A DNA stretch of 64,000 nucleotides, from the NCBI GenBank assembly GCA_934277615.1, contig CAKQUV010000004.1, positions 1 through 64,000 of the forward strand, read 5' to 3'. Source of the stretch: an uncultured Clostridia bacterium. GTDB lineage: Bacteria > Bacillota > Clostridia > Christensenellales > CAG-917. The first letter of the stretch is position 1. Every line of letters begins with the position of its first letter. The position numbers were made by a program, and so were the translations under genes. This document shows, piece by piece, positions 61,711 to 64,000 of the stretch. The notes beneath the pieces were generated by a model. The model did no database searches and was not told the origin of the DNA. It saw nothing but the letters and a program-made list of their open reading frames with translations.

Positions 61711-62994
61711 TTATAGACTTTTCTTCGTCGCCACATAGAAGAATATACCCAACATAACGAATATATTTCCTTTCATATACTCTTCTTTTTTGGCGTCGTG
61801 ATCTTCAAGCACCTTTCTCAATGCGTCGGCAGATTGCACGGAATCGAAATATTTTGGCTCGCATGCATTCCAATATTTCGGATTGAAATACATATCCCAT
61901 AGCGTTTCTCTTTCTTCTCCGCCGAAGTCTATAGAAGATATTGCCGTTGACTTCAAGGATATATCTTCATATCCGCTATTGTGCAACATCACGGGAATTT
62001 TTCTTGCCATATGTCTGTCGCCGGATTCTTTTGAATGTTGATACAGATAGAAACAACTGTCAAAAAATTCCGAATTTGGATATGCCATACTCACACCGTC
62101 GTCCTCGTCTTGAATGAATATGTATCCGCCTTCGTTCAAGAACTTGTTCAGCGTCCTGAGTATTGCGTCGGGATTTTTGGTGTGCAACAGTACGGACGAT
62201 ATATGTATCAAATCAAATCCTTTTACTCTGCTCTTTTTGAGTATAACGTTCAATCGCGATTCAAAAGACTCATCCGTTATGTCCGCATCGAAAAATGAGT
62301 TTTTGTTATTTTCGTAATTGTCAATTGCCTTATCGAGTGCGTCGAGATTGTTGTCTATTCCGACGAGTTTCGAATAATCTCTGCCTTTCAATCTCTTTAT
62401 GATGTTGTCGCCGTCCGAACATCCCACGTCCAATATGACGGGCAATTCGAGCTTTTCAAACACCTCGTCGAGATACTTTCCTGCAGTTTTGTTCAAAAAC
62501 TGATTCTGTGCGTCTATTCTCTGCTTTTCGATGTCAGTCGTGCCTTCATAAATGCTATTTACACCTTCTGAATACGATCTTTCGATTTTTGCTTGATCCA
62601 AGATCTTCAAAACCAATTCGTCAATCGACTGATAGTCGCTCATGAACAAGAAGTTAAATCTGCCTATCATGGCTTTAACTTCCAAAAAACTCTCGTCCTT
62701 TACGTCAACGTCGTCGATTATCACCGGCACGATGTGAAAACTTTTATCGTCTTTTTGCTTTTCCACCGCCATGTATATCTCATTCAATACGTAATTGGAT
62801 TCGATACTGTTACGTGACAAAAAAACGACGAAATTGGAAGATTGTTTCAACCCCTCGATAATGGCTTTTGTAAACTGTTGTCTGCAATCGGCAAGTTGAA
62901 ACCAACATTCTATTTGGAAAAACTTGAACTTATCGACGATTTCGGAAACTATTTCGGCATCCCCGTGCGAATAAGAAACAAAAAAGTCTTTCAT
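61711..62994 (-). CDS. TIR domain fused to class I SAM-dependent methyltransferase
   Basis: 427 aa. Residues 1-130 are a TIR domain: DFFVSYSHGDAEIVSEIV, then NFVVFLSRNSIESNYVLNEI near 54, where E72 is at the position of the catalytic Glu of TIR NADases (Tyr replaces the usual Trp). Residues 180-305 are a methyltransferase: motif I VILDVGCSDGDNI near 186, LVGIDNNLDAL near 210, and DLIHISSVLLHTKNPDAIL near 261. The C-terminal part ends in a hydrophobic stretch (NIFVMLGIFFYVATK). It starts 15 bp after ntpD, apparently co-transcribed with the V-ATPase. Its codons and gap look more AT-rich than its neighbours, which hints at acquisition. Confidence 0.85.
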   Translation of the reverse strand: MKDFFVSYSHGDAEIVSEIVDKFKFFQIECWFQLADCRQQFTKAIIEGLKQSSNFVVFLSRNSIESNYVLNEIYMAVEKQKDDKSFHIVPVIIDDVDVKDESFLEVKAMIGRFNFLFMSDYQSIDELVLKILDQAKIERSYSEGVNSIYEGTTDIEKQRIDAQNQFLNKTAGKYLDEVFEKLELPVILDVGCSDGDNIIKRLKGRDYSKLVGIDNNLDALDKAIDNYENNKNSFFDADITDESFESRLNVILKKSRVKGFDLIHISSVLLHTKNPDAILRTLNKFLNEGGYIFIQDEDDGVSMAYPNSEFFDSCFYLYQHSKESGDRHMARKIPVMLHNSGYEDISLKSTAISSIDFGGEERETLWDMYFNPKYWNACEPKYFDSVQSADALRKVLEDHDAKKEEYMKGNIFVMLGIFFYVATKKSL

Positions 62995-63009
62995 TTTGCT
63001 CCCCTTTAT

Positions 63010-63642
63010 CTATTGTTTTTCTTGTATCATAGACTTGACTTTCATAAGTCTTGTCGTTGCGCCCCTCTCGTTTTCGTCGAGTTTTTGGGCGATGTACTTG
63101 ATTGTTTCCTCGAGCTGCGGGATCATAACGTACTCCAACGCATTTACGCGCCTGCGATTTTTCTCGATTTCGTCGGCAAGCATATTGCACGTCTTTTCCA
63201 CTTCCGCAAGTTTCAAAAGTTTGGGGAGCAAGCCCGTAAGCGACGCAATGGAATCGTCCAGTTCGCTCGTAACGCTAGCAAAGGAATAGGGATAAAGCTC
63301 GCTTGCCTCGCTTTCGGTAATTGTAAATACAGGCACGTCAACGCTCATAACGTTTTTGGACGACGTTTCAAGCCCCACTTTTGCCGACGGCATAGCGATT
63401 GCCTCTTCTATAACGGCGTCGCTCGAAACGGCGCGCGCAAGCATAAACGCCTTCAAAGAGTCCGTCAATTCCTTCTCGACTTCCTCTCTCAAACGCTTAT
63501 TTTCGCGCACGTAAAGCATAAATTGACGAATCATTTCGTCCGATTTATCCTTCAATAGTTTGTGACCGCGAGTGGCAGTTTTGAGACGATTTTTGAGTCG
63601 TCTTAACTCCATTCTCGTTGGGTTGACGTTGAGTTTTGCCAT
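63010..63642 (-). CDS. ntpD: V-type ATP synthase subunit D
   Basis: 210 aa coiled-coil central-stalk subunit. Begins [20 protein letters not shown], the family signature, with long helices at both ends and a C-terminal [19 protein letters not shown]. It links the V1 hexamer to the membrane ring. Its ATG shares one base with the ntpB stop (TAATG). Confidence 0.95.
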   Translation of the reverse strand: MAKLNVNPTRMELRRLKNRLKTATRGHKLLKDKSDEMIRQFMLYVRENKRLREEVEKELTDSLKAFMLARAVSSDAVIEEAIAMPSAKVGLETSSKNVMSVDVPVFTITESEASELYPYSFASVTSELDDSIASLTGLLPKLLKLAEVEKTCNMLADEIEKNRRRVNALEYVMIPQLEETIKYIAQKLDENERGATTRLMKVKSMIQEKQ

Positions 63643-64000
63643 TATTCTTCCACTTTACCTTCGTTTTCGAGGTATTTTTCGATATATTCGTCTCTGATAC
63701 GTTTAAGTTCGCTCTTGGGCAATATCTTGAGCAATTGCCAGCCGATATCCAGCGTTTCTTCTATGGAGCGGTTGGTATCGAAGCCTTGCGACACGTATTG
63801 TTTTTCAAACGAGTCTGCAAATTGCGCGTACTTTTTGTCCGTTTCGGTAAGCGCAGCGTCGCCGAGAATAGAGCTGAGTTCCTTTGCCTCTTTGCCTTGC
63901 GCGTATGCGCTGAAAAGTTGGTTCATTGTGTCTGCGTGATCTTCTCTCGTCTTGCCCTTGCCTATGCCCTTGTCTTTTAGACGCGACAGCGACGGCAATA
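63642..64000 (-). CDS. ntpB: V-type ATP synthase subunit B, C-terminal part
   Basis: Only the last 119 codons lie in the window; the gene continues past 64000. Visible family region: [40 protein letters not shown] and [20 protein letters not shown]. Together with ntpD this shows a V/A-type ATPase, probably an Na+ or H+ pump or synthase. Confidence 0.93.
   Translation of the reverse strand, partial: LPSLSRLKDKGIGKGKTREDHADTMNQLFSAYAQGKEAKELSSILGDAALTETDKKYAQFADSFEKQYVSQGFDTNRSIEETLDIGWQLLKILPKSELKRIRDEYIEKYLENEGKVEE

Overview
The window looks like chromosome from an uncultured Clostridia-type Bacillota. This is inferred from the gene set: WhiA, a PHP-domain protein and MurB in a row, PepV-type dipeptidase, YitT, DUF1538 with PII-like proteins, a V-type ATPase, side-by-side PPi- and ATP-phosphofructokinases, a TM1266-type hydrogenase regulator, QueH and DUF5685. 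I cannot name a genus from sequence alone. Most genes are on the minus strand with good Shine-Dalgarno sites and many short ATGA overlaps.

Layout. 0.2-1.6 kb: M20 dipeptidase with its own promoter and terminator. 1.7-10.95 kb: a compact ten-gene, minus-strand, P22-like phage head cassette (large terminase, small protein, portal, scaffold-like, coat, connectors, gp10-like hub, coiled-coil protein). I see no integrase, replication, lysis or tail-fibre gene, and host genes flank it on both sides. The coat carries a C-terminal InlB-B-type repeat domain. 11-34.6 kb: housekeeping and metabolic genes (PII-like pair with DUF1538 protein, YitT, HAD phosphatase, GalM, RlmD-type methyltransferase, esterases, two phosphofructokinases, DnaE, WhiA, PHP, MurB, UvrC). 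These are interrupted by six copies (R1-R6) of a 0.26-0.6 kb modular repeat rich in hairpins. Stems in different copies differ by compensating base changes, so the repeat is probably a structured RNA family or a mobile element encoding one.

34.6-50 kb: UvrC, a PI-PLC-like protein, an ArsR regulator, a highly structured 388-nt intergenic candidate RNA (40.16-40.55 kb), a degenerate J-domain protein with DUF5685, a P-loop/ThrC/TrpS operon, a homocitrate/Re-citrate synthase-like enzyme, RF1, a DUF1385-PrmC fusion and L31. L31, the PrmC part and RF1 form a translation group.

50-64 kb: a NitT/TauT-type ABC importer whose binding protein appears circularly permuted, a TM1266-like regulator, a lipoprotein/FtsX/ATPase export-type ABC operon, QueH, an ECF-sigma system (triple-PepSY lipoprotein, sigma, anti-sigma-like PepSY protein) behind an ECF-like promoter, a TIR-methyltransferase fusion, and the 3' end of a V-ATPase operon running off the window.

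The most unusual items are the R1-R6 repeat family, the 40.2 kb structured RNA, the stripped-down capsid cassette with a decorated coat, the permuted binding protein and the TIR-methyltransferase. No CRISPR array, rRNA, tRNA, transposase or integrase was found.
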